Shown: positions 7,810 to 14,939 of the stretch, piece after piece
Layout of the letters: every line of letters starts with the position of its first letter
Position numbering within the stretch: position 1 is the first letter of the stretch
Source of the DNA: Planctomycetota bacterium
GTDB lineage: Bacteria > Planctomycetota > Planctomycetia > Gemmatales > Gemmataceae
Assembly: GCA_016200155.1 (NCBI GenBank)
Contig: JACQFG010000177.1
Span: 1 to 14,939, forward strand
DNA: 14,939 nucleotides
Direction of reading: 5' to 3'
The notes under the pieces: generated by a model
Told to the model about the DNA's origin: nothing
The model's database searches: none
Seen by the model: only the letters and a program-made list of their open reading frames with translations
Program-made: the position numbers and the translations under genes

Positions 7810-7977
7810 ATGAACTCCACTTCCAACGTTCCCGAACCCGCGTCAACCCAGGAACCCGTCGACGATGCGGAAGTCACCGGGCTCCATAAACTGGTACTGT
7901 GGATGTTCCTCCTCTGCTTTGCCGGGATCGGCATAATCCTGATCTGGGACCTGATCGCCGGCCTGTTCGTGCGCTAG
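7810..7977 (+). CDS. Small single-span membrane protein (55 aa), first gene of the hox operon
   Basis: ATG at 7810 with GAGGTG five bases upstream; stop TAG at 7975-7977. The N-terminal 25 residues are acidic and proline-rich. Residues about 27-50 form one hydrophobic helix (LVLWMFLLCFAGIGIILIWD), followed by a short GLFVR tail. No family was recognised. It has the same plan as the 69-aa protein in the divergent operon (soluble N-terminus, one C-terminal span), though the sequences are not clearly related. As the first gene behind the sigma-54 promoter, it could attach the otherwise soluble hydrogenase to the membrane or serve an unrelated electron carrier; this is speculation. Confidence 0.72.
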   Translation: MNSTSNVPEPASTQEPVDDAEVTGLHKLVLWMFLLCFAGIGIILIWDLIAGLFVR

Positions 7978-7993
7978 GGTGAACACTAGGAAA

Positions 7994-8056
7994 CCATATA
8001 GCCCGCCATTCATGGCCGGTCTCAGGAAACCCCGCCATGAATGGCGGGCTATATGG
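7994..8056. repeat. Long perfect inverted repeat between the 55-aa gene and hoxE
   Basis: Arms 7994-8016 and 8034-8056 are exact reverse complements (23 bases) around a 17-base loop. The left arm begins CCATATAGCCCGCCATTCAT. There is no T run after it, so it is not a classical terminator. It ends seven bases before the hoxE ribosome binding site. Possible roles are mRNA processing or stability within the operon, or an insertion remnant. Confidence 0.9.
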
Positions 8057-8074
8057 CATTCGAAGGAGGCCGAC

Positions 8075-8569
8075 ATGCCCGGCAACCACCCCAGCGGCGA
8101 TAAGCGATTCAAGCTGCTCGACGCGGCCATGAAGAAGCATCAGTTCCGCGCCGATGCGCTGCTCGAGGTGCTCCATACCGCACAGGAACTGTTCGGGTTC
8201 TTGCAGCCGGATTTGCTGATCTACATCGCCCGTCAGTTGAAGCTGCCGCCGAGCCGGGTCTATGGCGTGGCGACCTTCTATCATTTCTTCAGTTTCACGC
8301 CGAAGGGGGAACATAGCTGCGTGGTGTGCCTGGGAACGGCGTGTTATGTCAAGGGAGCGGCCGCGCTTCAGAACGCCGTCGAAAAAGAGCTGGACGTGAA
8401 AGCGGGTCAAACGCGCAGCGACGGCAAGGCGTCGGTGTCGATCGCGCGCTGCGTCGGGGCGTGCGGCCTGGCGCCGGTGGCCGTTTTCGACGGCGAAGTC
8501 GCGGGCGGCTTGACGGCGGAGGCTGCGGTCAAGCGCGTGAAAGGATGGCTTGAGCATGGATCTGGCTGA
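8075..8569 (+). CDS. hoxE: Bidirectional hydrogenase diaphorase subunit HoxE (NuoE-like)
   Basis: 164 aa. The ATG at 8075 is preceded by AAGGAGG at 8063-8069. A longer in-frame reading from 7979 would translate the inverted repeat and is rejected. The protein has a helical N-terminus and a thioredoxin-like [2Fe-2S] domain with four cysteines in the NuoE pattern: C85, C90, C126 and C130. The stretch SRVYGVATFYHFFSFTPKG (60-78) is typical of the family. HoxE passes electrons between the HoxFU diaphorase and other carriers. It overlaps hoxF by 14 bases, consistent with coupled translation. Confidence 0.93.
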   Translation: MPGNHPSGDKRFKLLDAAMKKHQFRADALLEVLHTAQELFGFLQPDLLIYIARQLKLPPSRVYGVATFYHFFSFTPKGEHSCVVCLGTACYVKGAAALQNAVEKELDVKAGQTRSDGKASVSIARCVGACGLAPVAVFDGEVAGGLTAEAAVKRVKGWLEHGSG

Positions 8570-10169
8570 GCTGAACGAGGTTGCCGAGAGCGAACGAAGC
8601 CGGCAGAAGCCGATGCGCATCCGCTGCTGCACGGCGGCCGGCTGCGTCTCGTCCGGCAGTCTCGCCGTCAAGCAGGCGCTTGACCGTGCGATCGTGGAGC
8701 GCGGGTTGAACGATTACGTCCAGGCGTGCAGCGTCGGCTGCTTGCGCCTGTGCTGCGCGGGCCCGCTCGTGCAAGTCGATCCGTCGCAGGAACTGTTCGA
8801 GGAAGTGAAACCCGACCAGGCGCCGACGATCGTCCAATCCCTGTTAGCCCGAAGCGCAAGCGACGGAGTCAAACGCGGCAATCCCGCCATGCCTTTCTTC
8901 GCCAAGCAACAGCCAATCGTCCTGGAGAACTCCGGCATCGTCGAACCCGAACGCATCGAATCGTACATCGCGGCCGGCGGCTACCGGGCGCTGCAACAAG
9001 CGATCCGCGAGATGTCGCCCGCCGAGGTCGTCGACGCCGTCACGAAGAGCGGCTTACGAGGCCGAGGCGGCGCGGGCTATCCGACCGGCGTCAAGTGGAG
9101 CCTCGTCGCCAAGATGCCCGGCGCCCAAAAGTACGTCGTCTGCAACGCCGACGAAGGGGACCCCGGCGCCTTCATGGATCGCAGCGTCCTGGAGAGCGAT
9201 CCGCATCGCGTGCTCGAAGGCATGGCCATTGCCGCGTATGCCGTCGGCGCGACGCAGGGCTTCGTCTACGTCCGCGGCGAATATCCGCTCGCCATCCATC
9301 GGCTGCAAGTTGCCATCAAGCAGGCGAACAAGCTCGGCCTGCTCGGTTCGGGCATCTTCGAATCCCCCGTCAACTTCCGCATCGATCTGCGCATCGGCGC
9401 CGGCGCGTTCGTCTGCGGCGAGGAGACCGCCCTCATCGCATCGATCGAAGGCAAGCGCGGCACGCCGACCGCCCGGCCTCCCTACCCCGCCGAGAAAGGC
9501 CTGTGGAGCTGCCCGACGCTCATCAACAACGTCGAAACCTTCGCCAACATTCCGCCCATCCTCAACAAGGGCGCCGACTGGTTCGCCTCCATCGGCACCG
9601 CCAAGAGCAAGGGGACGAAGGTCTTCGCTCTGGCCGGCAAGATCCGCTACACCGGCCTCGTCGAGGTGCCGATGGGCATGCCGTTGCGAACCATCGTCGA
9701 GGACCTCGGCGGCGGCGCGCCCGACGGCGGCACGATCAAGGCCGTCCAGACCGGCGGTCCCTCCGGCGGCTGCATCCCGGCCCCGCTCCTCGACACCCCC
9801 GTCGATTACGAATCCCTCCAGGCCGTCGGCTCCATCATGGGCTCCGGCGGCATGATCGTCATGGATCAGACCACCAACATGGTCGAGGTCGCCAAGTACT
9901 TCATGGAATTCTGCATGGACGAATCGTGCGGCAAGTGCGTTCCCTGCAGGGCGGGCACCGTGCAGCTGCACCGCCTCCTGACGCGCATCGCCGCGGGCGA
10001 CGCCTCGCAGGCCGAGATCAAGCAGCTCGAAGTGCTGTGCGACATGGTCAAACACACGAGCCTGTGCGGCCTCGGTCAGTCGGCGCCGAACCCGGTGCTC
10101 AGCACGCTGCGCTACTTTCGGCAAGAATACGATCAATCGATCAAGAAAGGGCGCATTTCTTTGATTTGA
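8556..10169 (+). CDS. hoxF: Bidirectional hydrogenase diaphorase subunit HoxF (NADH/FMN-binding, NuoF-like)
   Basis: 537 aa from ATG 8556 (AAGGA ten bases upstream; a TTG at 8550 is possible but less likely). An N-terminal thioredoxin-like [2Fe-2S] domain has C24/C25, C30, C58 and C62; this extra domain distinguishes HoxF from plain NuoF. The NuoF part begins near 120: NAD-site loop GRGGAGYP 169-176, FMN-site CNADEGDPGAF 196-206, GAGAFVCGEETAL 281-293, and a [4Fe-4S] site with C458, C461, C464 and C504. It oxidises NADH or reduces NAD+ in the cytoplasm, exchanging electrons with HoxU. The linker between the two parts (about 95-108) contains LLARSASDG, which looks like translated repeat sequence rather than conserved protein. 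Confidence 0.95.
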   Translation: MDLAELNEVAESERSRQKPMRIRCCTAAGCVSSGSLAVKQALDRAIVERGLNDYVQACSVGCLRLCCAGPLVQVDPSQELFEEVKPDQAPTIVQSLLARSASDGVKRGNPAMPFFAKQQPIVLENSGIVEPERIESYIAAGGYRALQQAIREMSPAEVVDAVTKSGLRGRGGAGYPTGVKWSLVAKMPGAQKYVVCNADEGDPGAFMDRSVLESDPHRVLEGMAIAAYAVGATQGFVYVRGEYPLAIHRLQVAIKQANKLGLLGSGIFESPVNFRIDLRIGAGAFVCGEETALIASIEGKRGTPTARPPYPAEKGLWSCPTLINNVETFANIPPILNKGADWFASIGTAKSKGTKVFALAGKIRYTGLVEVPMGMPLRTIVEDLGGGAPDGGTIKAVQTGGPSGGCIPAPLLDTPVDYESLQAVGSIMGSGGMIVMDQTTNMVEVAKYFMEFCMDESCGKCVPCRAGTVQLHRLLTRIAAGDASQAEIKQLEVLCDMVKHTSLCGLGQSAPNPVLSTLRYFRQEYDQSIKKGRISLI

Positions 10170-10178
10170 TGGCATCTG

Positions 10179-10230
10179 AGCACGCAGCGCAAGCAAGTGC
10201 CTGAGTAAACACTTGCTTGCGCTGCGTGCT
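10179..10230. repeat. Perfect inverted repeat between hoxF and hoxU
   Basis: Arms 10179-10199 and 10210-10230 are exact 21-base reverse complements with a 10-base loop. The left arm begins AGCACGCAGCGCAAGCAAGT. It occupies most of the 77-base gap and ends four bases before the GGGGAG of hoxU. There is no T tract. A single arm with one mismatch recurs at 10939-10959, at the end of hoxU. Confidence 0.9.
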
Positions 10231-10246
10231 AGGTGGGGAGAAATAA

Positions 10247-10960
10247 ATGCCGGTAAAGACCCTGACCATCGACGGCCAGCTCATCACGTCGCCTGCGGAG
10301 CAGACGGTGCTGGACGCCGCGCGCTTGCACGGCATCAAGATACCGACGTTGTGCCACCTGGACGGCGTGAGCGAGGTCGGGGCGTGCCGGTTGTGTCTGG
10401 TCGAGATTGCCGGGTCGAACAAGCTGGCGCCGTCGTGCCTGACCGCGGTGGCCGAGGGGATGGCGGTGACGACGAACTCGCCGCGCTTGCAGGAATACCG
10501 CAAGATGATCGTCGAGCTGCTGTTTGCCGAGCGCAATCACGTCTGCTCGGTGTGCGTCGCCAACGCCCATTGCGAGCTGCAAGATCTCGCGACGGCGGTC
10601 GGCATGGATCACGTGCGTTTCGAGTACCAGTTCCCGAAGCTGCCGGTCGATGTGTCGCACGATCAGTTCGGCATCGACCACAACCGCTGCGTGATGTGTA
10701 CGCGCTGCGTGCGCGTCTGCGATGAAGTCGAGGGGGCGCACACCTGGGACGTCGCGGGCCGAGGACACAACGCGCGGGTCATCACCGATCTCAATCAGCC
10801 GTGGGGCGACGCGGACACCTGCACCTCCTGCGGCAAATGCGTGCAGGCGTGCCCGACCGGCGCCCTGTTCCGCCAGGGAGCGACCGTCGCGGAGATGGAA
10901 AAGGACAAGCAAAAGCTCGCCTACCTCGTGGAGTCCCGAGCACGCCGCGCAAGCAAGTGA
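10247..10960 (+). CDS. hoxU: Bidirectional hydrogenase diaphorase subunit HoxU (NuoG-like iron-sulfur protein)
   Basis: 237 aa; ATG 10247 with GGGGAG six bases upstream. The domains in order are a plant-type [2Fe-2S] ferredoxin (C36, C47, C50, C64), a His-Cys [4Fe-4S] site (H98 or its neighbourhood, C100, C103, C109), and two bacterial-ferredoxin [4Fe-4S] sites (C148/C151/C154/C158 and C192/C195/C198/C202). Every expected ligand is present. The subunit wires HoxF to the hydrogenase small subunit HoxY. The last seven residues (RARRASK) and the stop codon are encoded by a repeat arm, so the natural C-terminus may have been replaced. The hoxY start follows 19 bases later. Confidence 0.94.
   Translation: MPVKTLTIDGQLITSPAEQTVLDAARLHGIKIPTLCHLDGVSEVGACRLCLVEIAGSNKLAPSCLTAVAEGMAVTTNSPRLQEYRKMIVELLFAERNHVCSVCVANAHCELQDLATAVGMDHVRFEYQFPKLPVDVSHDQFGIDHNRCVMCTRCVRVCDEVEGAHTWDVAGRGHNARVITDLNQPWGDADTCTSCGKCVQACPTGALFRQGATVAEMEKDKQKLAYLVESRARRASK
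10939..10959 (+). repeat. Single repeat arm inside the 3' end of hoxU
   Basis: These 21 bases match the left arm of the hoxF-hoxU inverted repeat (10179-10199) with one mismatch. Here no matching opposite arm follows. The copy is read in frame as the tail of HoxU and gives all but the last base of its TGA stop. Confidence 0.8.
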
Positions 10961-10979
10961 TTTGTGCAAAGGAGTAACG

Positions 10980-11504
10980 ATGAGTCGATTGCGCTTCGCC
11001 ACCGTTTGGCTCGGGGGCTGCTCCGGGTGCCACATGTCATTCCTCGATCTCGACGAGTGGCTGATCGACCTCGCGAGCCGGGTCGACGTCGTCTTCAGTC
11101 CGCTTGCCGATGTGAAGGAATACCCGGAGAACGTGGACCTCGTGCTCGTGGAAGGCGCCGTCGCCAACGACGAGAACCTGCACATGATCCGCAAGGTCCG
11201 CGAACGCACCAAAACGCTCGTCGCCCTGGGCGATTGCGCCATCACCGGCAATGTGACGGCGCTGCGCAACCCGCTCGGCGTCGCCCTGGAGGTGCTGCGG
11301 CCCGTCTATGGCGAGAACTATCCCGATGAGCCGCAGATCGTGCCGGTCCTGCTGGACCGCGTGCAGCCGGTGCATCAGGTGGTGCCGGTCGATTACTTCG
11401 TGCCGGGCTGCCCACCGCCGGCCAGCCGAATCAAGGCAGTGCTGGAGGCGTTGCTCGACGGGAAGACACCGGTGCTAGAGGGGAATGAAATTCGATTTGG
11501 TTAA
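10980..11504 (+). CDS. hoxY: Bidirectional [NiFe]-hydrogenase small subunit HoxY
   Basis: 174 aa from the ATG at 10980, which has AAAGGAG five bases upstream. An in-frame reading extends back to 10722 but overlaps hoxU and lacks family similarity. The protein shows the proximal [4Fe-4S] cluster ligands C14 and C17 (LGGCSGCHMSF), C86 (LGDCAITG) and C144 (FVPGCPPP). The short length, with only the proximal cluster domain, is normal for cytoplasmic group 3d enzymes. There is no Tat signal. It pairs with HoxH and hands electrons to HoxU. Confidence 0.95.
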   Translation: MSRLRFATVWLGGCSGCHMSFLDLDEWLIDLASRVDVVFSPLADVKEYPENVDLVLVEGAVANDENLHMIRKVRERTKTLVALGDCAITGNVTALRNPLGVALEVLRPVYGENYPDEPQIVPVLLDRVQPVHQVVPVDYFVPGCPPPASRIKAVLEALLDGKTPVLEGNEIRFG

Positions 11505-11506
11505 GC

Positions 11507-11556
11507 CGTTTACGTTTAGCGTTCGCACGGCGCCGCGCGAGCGCTAAACGTAAACG
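11507..11556. repeat. Inverted repeat between hoxY and hoxH
   Basis: Arms 11507-11526 and 11537-11556 pair over 20 bases with a single mismatch (a G-U wobble in RNA) around a 10-base loop. The left arm is CGTTTACGTTTAGCGTTCGC. It starts two bases after the hoxY stop and ends 15 bases before the hoxH ATG. Its sequence differs from the two other operon hairpins, and it is not followed by a T run. Confidence 0.88.
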
Positions 11557-11571
11557 AATGGGAAATTCATC

Positions 11572-12993
<1,422 letters not shown>

Positions 12994-13003
12994 GAGGCGA
13001 CTC

Positions 13004-13447
13004 ATGCCCGAACATCCCACGATCGTGATCGCCTGCGGCAACCGCCTGCGCGGCGACGACGGCCTCGGCCCCGCCGCCGCCGAGATCGTGCAGAGGTGGC
13101 TGCTGCCCGGCGTGAAGGTGATCATCGTCCATCAGTTCGTTCCGGAACTGATCGACGACATCAAGGACGGAAGACGGTTGCTGTTCATCGATGCAGCCGT
13201 GAGTTCATCGGGCAACGCATTCGACGTTCGCGACCTCGAACCGGAACGATCGCGCCGCGTCTTGGGACACCACGACACGCCCGCAAGCTTGCTGGCGCTC
13301 CTGCGCGACCTGGAAGGCCGGACGCCCGAGGCGGTCTTGCTGACGGTCGCAGGTTATTCCTTCGACCACGGAACAAAGCTGACACCTGTTGCCGAGGAAA
13401 ACCTAAATGCTGCGCTGAGCTGGATTCGATCGTGGTTACTGTCCTAG
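13004..13447 (+). CDS. hoxW: Hydrogenase maturation protease HoxW (HyaD/HybD family)
   Basis: 147 aa; ATG 13004 after a GAGAGG-like site, 10 bases past the hoxH stop. The N-terminal GNRLRGDDG (12-20), D63 and H89/H90 match the nickel-sensing residues of the HybD family, and the TVAGYSFDHG stretch (114-123) is also typical. The enzyme should check nickel loading of HoxH and cut after His448. The stop codon TAG (13445-13447) belongs to the left edge of the dispersed repeat that follows, so the C-terminus was set by the repeat. The length remains close to normal for the family, so function is probably intact. Confidence 0.9.
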   Translation: MPEHPTIVIACGNRLRGDDGLGPAAAEIVQRWLLPGVKVIIVHQFVPELIDDIKDGRRLLFIDAAVSSSGNAFDVRDLEPERSRRVLGHHDTPASLLALLRDLEGRTPEAVLLTVAGYSFDHGTKLTPVAEENLNAALSWIRSWLLS

Positions 13448-13501
13448 GAGTTTCTCCTGAGCGGATGGTGTGGGATTTCCTATCGTCCCCGTAATCGGCT
13501 T

Positions 13502-13528
13502 GGCATGAATGGGTTATGGCTTTTTTTT
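13502..13528 (+). terminator. Weak hairpin plus T8, possible terminator of the hox operon
   Basis: The same fold as in copy 1 module A: CAT-(G)-AA (13504-13509) with TTATG (13514-13518), then eight T (13521-13528). It lies about 55 bases past the hoxW stop, where an operon terminator is expected. Confidence 0.45.
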
Positions 13529-13588
13529 CGAGGAACTCCCAACTTACGAGGGCATCGGGGGCGACGTACGAGATCACGGCGGCGCGCC

Positions 13589-13652
13589 AAAAGACCGTTT
13601 GTTGACGGTAAGCCATACCGTCACGGACCGGAAAGGACCGTTTGTTGACGGT
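13589..13652 (-). terminator. Two leftward hairpins with T runs, possible terminator of the metallohydrolase gene
   Basis: On the minus strand ACCGT-CAACAA-ACGGT occurs twice (13652-13637 and 13609-13594), each a 5-bp hairpin followed within one or two bases by T3 or T4. Between them GACGGTA (13605-13611) can also pair with TACCGTC (13617-13623). The motifs are the first sequence met after the stop of the leftward gene. The stems are short, so this is tentative. Confidence 0.4.
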
Positions 13653-13654
13653 GG

Positions 13655-14939
13655 TCAACCTTCCTTGGCAATTCGCGCATAGACCTTGCGGGCGGCATCG
13701 AGTTGATCGTTGACATGCCGGCGCAGTTGCGCATTGGGGAAGCGGTCGCGCAGGCGGACCAGCACGGACAGCTCGTCGATCCACGTCAGGAAGAACACGG
13801 CGTCCTCGCGCGAACGGACGATGCTGCCGGCGACGTCGACGTAGATCGGGGCCGTGTGAGCGTAGACGACGGGGACGACGCTGTCGAGATGCCCGGGGCC
13901 AGTGCCACGCAGGGCGATCCAGCCGCTTTTTGGCACGTCGAGGTCCTTGTCGAGCGTCGCGGACAGGCCGTCCTTCGCCAGCGGAAGTTCGACGGCGACC
14001 TGGCCGTTGTGGATCAGCTCGACCTTGGACATGCGATATTGCGCGCGGGCCGAGGCCTTGACGCGGAGCTTTTGCGGGCCGGCGAGCTTGATCGATTCGC
14101 CTAATCCTTTGCCGTCGACGGTAAGTTCGAGCATGGGGCCGTTCGACACGAACGATCTGCCCTTCCTGAGGCCGTCGATCCAGGCCGCGTAGGTCAAGGG
14201 GCCCGGCGCCTGGACGTAGACGCGATCGCCGCCGGGGAGGTTGCTGAAGATGCGATTGAGGAAGCAATCGGTGCCCGCCGACGGAGGCAAGCGGAAGCCG
14301 CAGTTGAGCAGACGATACCAGATCGGCACGGCGCCGGCGTAGGCGTTGTTGAGATCCATCGAATCGATCTTGCCCAGCGCGACGTCGATCGGCAATCCCT
14401 TGGCGGCGTACTGGTTCTCGAACGGCTTGAGCGGGTTCTGGGCGGCGTGCGTGTAATTGACGTGCCCCTTCTGCCAGTGCGTGCGGTCGGCGATGTCGGC
14501 GTTCGTCGGGATGTCCCACGGGTTGGTCGTGGCCTCGAATCCGGTCATCACCGGCTCGACGACCTGCTTGAGATTGACGAGCGTCATGTGGCCCCACAGC
14601 GTGCTGCGGAATTCCTGGTTCCAGTAGAGGATGTTCTCGGACGTCGAGAGCGGATCGGGCCCGCCGCGGAAGAACGGGCGATCGAAGATGCCATCGGTGT
14701 CGGAGTTGGCGACGACGAAGTTGCTGACGTTGATGTCCTCGCCGGCGCACTGTGCAAACATGGTCTCGGGGGTGTTGTACCATTGGCCGTATCCGTAGTT
14801 GGCGTGGATGTGATTCTCGCCCGAGTACCAACCTTGGGCCGCCATGTCGGTCCAGCGTTCCATCGCCAGGAGGACTTCATTCGTCTCGCCGAGTTTCACC
14901 GTGATCTGCCGTTTGATCGGGCGATGTTCGGGGCCTCGG
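13655..14939 (-). CDS. CehA/McbA-like metallohydrolase, 5' end outside the window
   Basis: The open frame runs without a stop to the window edge. A GTG at 14899 could give 414 aa, but the frame continues upstream (ending ..IKRQITV just before it) with no ribosome binding site, so the gene is partial. Near the visible N-terminus is RWTDMAAQGWYSGENHIHAN, a PHP-type metal-site pattern (HxH) typical of CehA/McbA family proteins common in planctomycetes. Later stretches (FRGGPDPLSTSENILYWNQEF, about 78-98 of the GTG form) and a beta-rich C-terminus (about 230-340) also fit. Homologues are usually secreted; the signal peptide would lie off the window. The substrate is unknown. Its stop codon abuts the dispersed repeat, and nothing links it to hydrogen metabolism. 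Confidence 0.75.
   Translation of the reverse strand, partial: RGPEHRPIKRQITVKLGETNEVLLAMERWTDMAAQGWYSGENHIHANYGYGQWYNTPETMFAQCAGEDINVSNFVVANSDTDGIFDRPFFRGGPDPLSTSENILYWNQEFRSTLWGHMTLVNLKQVVEPVMTGFEATTNPWDIPTNADIADRTHWQKGHVNYTHAAQNPLKPFENQYAAKGLPIDVALGKIDSMDLNNAYAGAVPIWYRLLNCGFRLPPSAGTDCFLNRIFSNLPGGDRVYVQAPGPLTYAAWIDGLRKGRSFVSNGPMLELTVDGKGLGESIKLAGPQKLRVKASARAQYRMSKVELIHNGQVAVELPLAKDGLSATLDKDLDVPKSGWIALRGTGPGHLDSVVPVVYAHTAPIYVDVAGSIVRSREDAVFFLTWIDELSVLVRLRDRFPNAQLRRHVNDQLDAARKVYARIAKEG

Larger units (their letters stand above)
13444..13655 (+). repeat. Dispersed repeat, copy 2, filling a convergent gap
   Basis: Shorter relative of 2353-2679 in the same orientation: CTAGGAGTTT left edge, one copy of the T8 module (13499-13543), the AGATCACGGCG block (from 13571), and two CCGTTTGTTGACGG motifs (13595 and 13638). 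It begins within the last codons of hoxW and ends at the first base of the complement of the leftward gene's stop, so no unique spacer remains on either side. Confidence 0.85.

Noticed and set aside
7994..8056. Reading the perfect hairpin before hoxE as a transcription terminator
   Set aside because: There is no following T run, and termination here would cut hoxEFUYHW off from the only good promoter seen.
7979..8074. Upstream extension of hoxE
   Set aside because: It would translate both arms of the perfect inverted repeat; the strong AAGGAGG sits before the ATG at 8075.
10722..10979. Upstream extension of hoxY
   Set aside because: It overlaps the ferredoxin domains of hoxU in another frame, has no HoxY similarity, and a good ribosome binding site lies before 10980.
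13185..14831. 548-codon leftward open frame overlapping the metallohydrolase gene
   Set aside because: It crosses repeat copy 2 and the hoxW antisense, is very rich in Arg and Pro, and the overlapping frame has clear metallohydrolase motifs.

Overview
The window is a GC-rich bacterial segment that most resembles Planctomycetota. This is an inference from gene style: a Hanks-type Ser/Thr kinase with an N-terminal zinc ribbon and a sensor domain, a CehA/McbA-like metallohydrolase, a small cytochrome c'-like protein, and many short dispersed repeats. No rRNA, tRNA, CRISPR array or transposase gene was seen.

Layout: (1) 66-2315 (+), a membrane kinase fused to a periplasmic amino-acid-binding-type domain, with an unusually short kinase C-lobe. 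(2) 2316-2746, a convergent gap holding copy 1 of a dispersed repeat. (3) 2747-7552 (-), a four-gene operon read leftwards: cytochrome c'-like protein, 69-aa membrane protein, sigma-54 response regulator, and ADP-forming acyl-CoA synthetase fused to a GNAT acetyltransferase. (4) 7553-7809, a divergent control region. (5) 7810-13447 (+), a 55-aa membrane protein followed by hoxE, hoxF, hoxU, hoxY, hoxH and hoxW, which together encode a bidirectional NAD-linked [NiFe]-hydrogenase (group 3d type) and its maturation protease. (6) 13444-13655, copy 2 of the repeat, filling the convergent gap stop codon to stop codon. (7) 13655-14939 (-), a metallohydrolase whose 5' end runs off the window.

The genes look like one physiological module. 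The control region carries a near-perfect -24/-12 (sigma-54) promoter facing the hox operon, a weaker one facing the cytochrome/regulator operon, and a 9-bp inverted repeat between them that could bind the activator. The activator is probably the NtrC-type regulator encoded in the leftward operon, which has an intact GAFTGA loop. Hydrogenase, cytochrome, acyl-CoA synthetase/acetyltransferase and the regulator would then be co-controlled and autoregulated. The hyp genes for Ni-Fe centre assembly and a partner histidine kinase are not in the window.

The non-coding content is unusual. The two copies of the dispersed repeat sit exactly at the two convergent gene junctions, in the same orientation, and can be read as two-way terminator cassettes. 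Three long, near-perfect inverted repeats of different sequence sit between hox operon genes. Repeat-derived sequence also appears to form the 3' end of hoxU, the stop codon of hoxW, and possibly an interdomain linker in hoxF.
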